Shown: piece by piece, positions 62,040-64,000 of the stretch | How the letters are laid out: each line of letters starts with the position of its first letter | Position numbering within the stretch: the stretch's first letter is position 1 | NCBI RefSeq assembly: GCF_018613655.1 | Contig: NZ_JAGGPW010000023.1 | Span: 1 to 64,000, forward strand | Length of the DNA: 64,000 nucleotides | From: Planococcus sp. ISL-109 | GTDB taxonomy: Bacteria > Bacillota > Bacilli > Bacillales_A > Planococcaceae | Reading direction: 5' to 3' | Made by a program: the position numbers and the translations under genes | The notes under the pieces: model-generated | The model's database searches: none | What the model was told of the DNA's origin: nothing | Seen by the model: only the letters and a program-made list of their open reading frames with translations

Positions 62040-62741
62040 TCACGCCGTCGTATTAGACGCCGCTTTTCCAGTGATTTTTACGGTTGCCTTGTGGAATGCT
62101 GAAAACGACACGAACGCAATCAACGAGCACACCAATAGCGGCAACAGCCATAATAGCTGGAACAAGCTGATCCACAGCAACACTGCGCTGCTCGCGAGAA
62201 TAGAAAGGCTCGTCAACGGCCGCCCTGCCGAAATGAAAAAGGCATTTTTCATTCGTGCTTTGCTGCTCATGTCGTAATGGGCGCTGATCGACAAGAAATT
62301 GACGGTGAAGATAAACATACCCAATCCGATGATGAGAAACAGGAACGCAACACTGTTTTGTTCACTGTAAAAGTAAAAATAATTGTAATACCAGACAAGC
62401 CAAACCAGCGCAAAAAGGGCACCGGTTTTAATGCTTGCTTTATAATCCGATTTCAAATGGTATATATACTTTTTGAATGCAGAAGAATAATCCTCTTCCA
62501 CGATCCAACTCCGGGCTACAGAAAACACAGCCGCCGTAGCCGGGAAAAACAAAAAGGTGACAAACAGCCAAGCCGCCAAGCCGAACCAAATCCGGCCGGC
62601 GGAATCGCTCATGTCGATTGCCACAAGCAGCGTAAAGAACGGCAAGCTCAATATGAACCACATCAAGTTGACGGCCGACAACCGCATAATCCATTCGCTC
62701 ACCGTATACAGCACACCTGCGATTCCTTTCAGTTCCAGCAT
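62040..62741 (-). CDS. DUF624 (YesL-like) membrane protein
   Basis: A 233-residue protein with five to six helices and the N-terminal SEWIMRLSAVNLMWFILSLP pattern of DUF624/YesL proteins, found in many sugar ABC operons (YvdJ holds the equivalent place in B. subtilis). Function is not established; a role in transporter assembly or sensing is often supposed. It follows the second permease by 25 bases. Confidence 0.88.
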   Translation of the reverse strand: MLELKGIAGVLYTVSEWIMRLSAVNLMWFILSLPFFTLLVAIDMSDSAGRIWFGLAAWLFVTFLFFPATAAVFSVARSWIVEEDYSSAFKKYIYHLKSDYKASIKTGALFALVWLVWYYNYFYFYSEQNSVAFLFLIIGLGMFIFTVNFLSISAHYDMSSKARMKNAFFISAGRPLTSLSILASSAVLLWISLFQLLWLLPLLVCSLIAFVSFSAFHKATVKITGKAASNTTA

Positions 62742-62766
62742 AACTACCCCTCCAACAGAAAAGGGC

Positions 62767-63603
62767 TTATTTTACAGCACCTTCTCCAATTCCTTTAATA
62801 ATGTATTTCTGCGCGATCATATAGAATATCACAACAGGAATAATGGTCAACGTCAGGCCAGCCATCGCCATGTTCCATTCAATGGTGAACTCGCCGAAAA
62901 AGTAAAAGACGGAAAGCGGAATGGTGCGCAAGCTTTTGTCGATCAATGTCAGAGACGGCAACAGGAAATCATTCCAGATCAAGATGACATTCAAGATTGC
63001 AACCGTCGCGGTAATCGGTGTCAAGATCGGGAAAATGATGCGCCAGAACACGCCGAACTTCGACGCGCCATCGATGGTCGCCGCTTCTTCGAGCGAAATC
63101 GGAATCGATTTAATAAAGCCGTGATACAAGAAGACAGACAGAGCCGCATTAAATCCGATGTTCATGAAAATCAATCCGCTAAGCGAGTTGTAAAGCGGAA
63201 TGCCGGTTTCTCTCGTAATGCCGGTCACCAATTGCATCAACGGCATCATGATCGTTTGGAACGGGATGAGCATCGTCGCGATCATCGTCATGAAAATCAC
63301 GGTGCTGATCTTATTGCCGGACCGTGCGAGCATCCAGGCGGTCATGGAAGACAGAATGATGATGAACACGACCGATACGACCGTGACATACATGGAGTTC
63401 ATAAAGGCGTTGAAGAAATCCATCCGCGCCATTGCCGCTTCGTAGAACTGCAAACTAAACTCCTGCGGAAAGGCCAAGGTGTTTTCATAGAGCTCTTGGC
63501 GAGACTTGAACGAGTTAACAAAGATGATATAGATGGGAGATAGGAATACTAGCGCCATCAGTAACAGCAGTATTTCTTTCGACCATGTGCGTATGATCTT
63601 CAT
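62767..63603 (-). CDS. Maltodextrin-type ABC permease (MalG/MdxG-like)
   Basis: A 278-residue permease with six helices. The EAA loop reads SLEEAATIDGASKFGVFWRI, followed by IFPILTPITATVAILNVILIWNDF, which is typical of MalG-type proteins. It pairs with the permease upstream, whose stop codon it overlaps by one base (TAATG). Sugar specificity is inferred from the operon: GH65 phosphorylase, beta-phosphoglucomutase and LacI regulator. Confidence 0.93.
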   Translation of the reverse strand: MKIIRTWSKEILLLLMALVFLSPIYIIFVNSFKSRQELYENTLAFPQEFSLQFYEAAMARMDFFNAFMNSMYVTVVSVVFIIILSSMTAWMLARSGNKISTVIFMTMIATMLIPFQTIMMPLMQLVTGITRETGIPLYNSLSGLIFMNIGFNAALSVFLYHGFIKSIPISLEEAATIDGASKFGVFWRIIFPILTPITATVAILNVILIWNDFLLPSLTLIDKSLRTIPLSVFYFFGEFTIEWNMAMAGLTLTIIPVVIFYMIAQKYIIKGIGEGAVK

Positions 63604-64000
63604 TACATTTCAACCTCCCGCTTTTTCGTAATATACACTTGAGTCATGGTGATTGCGGCGATGATGATAAAGAACACAATCGCTTTCGCCTGGCCGTAGC
63701 CATAGTTTCCATAACCGAAGATTTCATTGTAAATATTCATGGCAAATAGTTCCGTCGCGTTTGCCGGACCGCCGCCAGTGAGCGACAAGTTGACATCGTA
63801 AATTTTGAAGCCATAGGAAAGTGTCAGGAACAAGCTGATTGTGAACGCCGGCATCAAAAGCGGTGCCGTGATGTTCAAAAACCGCTGCCAAGAGCTGGCG
63901 CCGTCAATTTTCGCAGCTTCGACTAATTCTCCAGGAATGCCTTGAATGCCCGCAATATAGACGATCATCACATAACCGGCCATTTGCCACGTAAAGACAA
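63603..64000 (-). CDS. Maltodextrin-type ABC permease (MalF/MdxF-like), partial
   Basis: C-terminal 130 or so residues of the partner permease; the frame continues past the right edge (the last visible residues are VFTWQMAGYVMIVYIAG). The EAA loop GELVEAAKIDGASSWQRFLN and the LTGGGPANATELFAMNIYNE segment are classic MalF features. The missing upstream part should include the rest of this gene and a sugar-binding lipoprotein. Confidence 0.92.
   Translation of the reverse strand, partial: VFTWQMAGYVMIVYIAGIQGIPGELVEAAKIDGASSWQRFLNITAPLLMPAFTISLFLTLSYGFKIYDVNLSLTGGGPANATELFAMNIYNEIFGYGNYGYGQAKAIVFFIIIAAITMTQVYITKKREVEM

Noticed and set aside
62557-63543. Plus-strand frame of 328 codons
   Set aside because: Antisense to the DUF624 and MalG-type genes; the product is very rich in arginine, histidine and aspartate without any fold pattern, typical of a shadow frame.
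1-64000. CRISPR array, tRNA, rRNA, phage or intact insertion sequence
   Set aside because: No regularly spaced identical repeats, no cloverleaf or rRNA sequence, and no transposase or integrase frame were found. The partial frame at 1-120 is too short to call.

Overview
The window reads as chromosomal DNA of a Gram-positive, low-to-moderate GC member of the Firmicutes, most likely a Planococcaceae (Planococcus-like) bacterium. The reasons are strong AGGAGG ribosome binding sites, Bacillus-type operons (YitJ/MetH, YibE/F pair, mdx-like maltodextrin locus, TAXI-TRAP with DUF1850), two SAM-I (S-box) riboswitches, a phytoene-desaturase-like enzyme fitting a pigmented genus, and GC-rich intergenic repeats of the kind common in Bacillaceae/Planococcaceae. 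The species assignment is inference. I see no tRNA, rRNA, CRISPR array or intact transposase.

Layout. 1-7.6 kb: a PNAG/PIA exopolysaccharide operon (icaA-icaD-icaB, no icaC), a flavin monooxygenase-like protein, and a five-PAS GGDEF protein that could control the exopolysaccharide. 7.6-13.1 kb: an AT-rich accessory stretch of tiny unrecognised genes with duplications. They include four short paralogues sharing a GYxxYK-type motif and two nearly identical 68-codon genes. The stretch is interrupted by a more GC-rich ornithine-cyclodeaminase-like gene and bordered by a candidate pseudoknotted RNA. 13.1-18.7 kb: a glycine-betaine/osmoprotectant ABC operon and a YibE/F pair. 18.8-24.2 kb: a two-TM channel without a normal K+ filter, then an HxlR regulator facing a DUF4242/acyl-CoA-dehydrogenase-like operon, next to a nitrate/sulfonate-type ABC transporter. 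24.4-33.4 kb: a methyltransferase, an acetyltransferase, a Csp copper-storage protein, a carotenoid-desaturase-like enzyme, a propeller lipoprotein plus two-component system, and two more lipoproteins (F510_1955-like and YdhK-like).

33.4-40.3 kb: nagA, a repeat-filled 1 kb gap, a TAXI TRAP transporter with DUF1850, and an MsnO8-type flavin oxidoreductase. 40.3-46.4 kb: metH and yitJ under a SAM-I riboswitch. 46.5-53 kb: a DUF6544-like protein, an OatA-like acyltransferase, a sulfide:quinone reductase with an odd chain of leader mini-ORFs, and CopC/CopD. 53.2-56.5 kb: a second SAM-I riboswitch heads a flavin monooxygenase, a 36-residue membrane peptide and a sodium/solute symporter, probably a sulfur-scavenging operon. 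56.8-64 kb: an mdx/yvd-like maltodextrin operon (two permeases, DUF624, LacI, beta-phosphoglucomutase, GH65 phosphorylase, MsmX-type ATPase) that runs off the right edge.

The best candidates for something undescribed are the GYxxYK small-protein cluster at 7.6-12.4 kb, the pseudoknot-like RNA near 12.9-13.1 kb, the SAM-riboswitch operon with its mini membrane subunit, and the translationally chained leader ORFs in front of the sulfide:quinone reductase.
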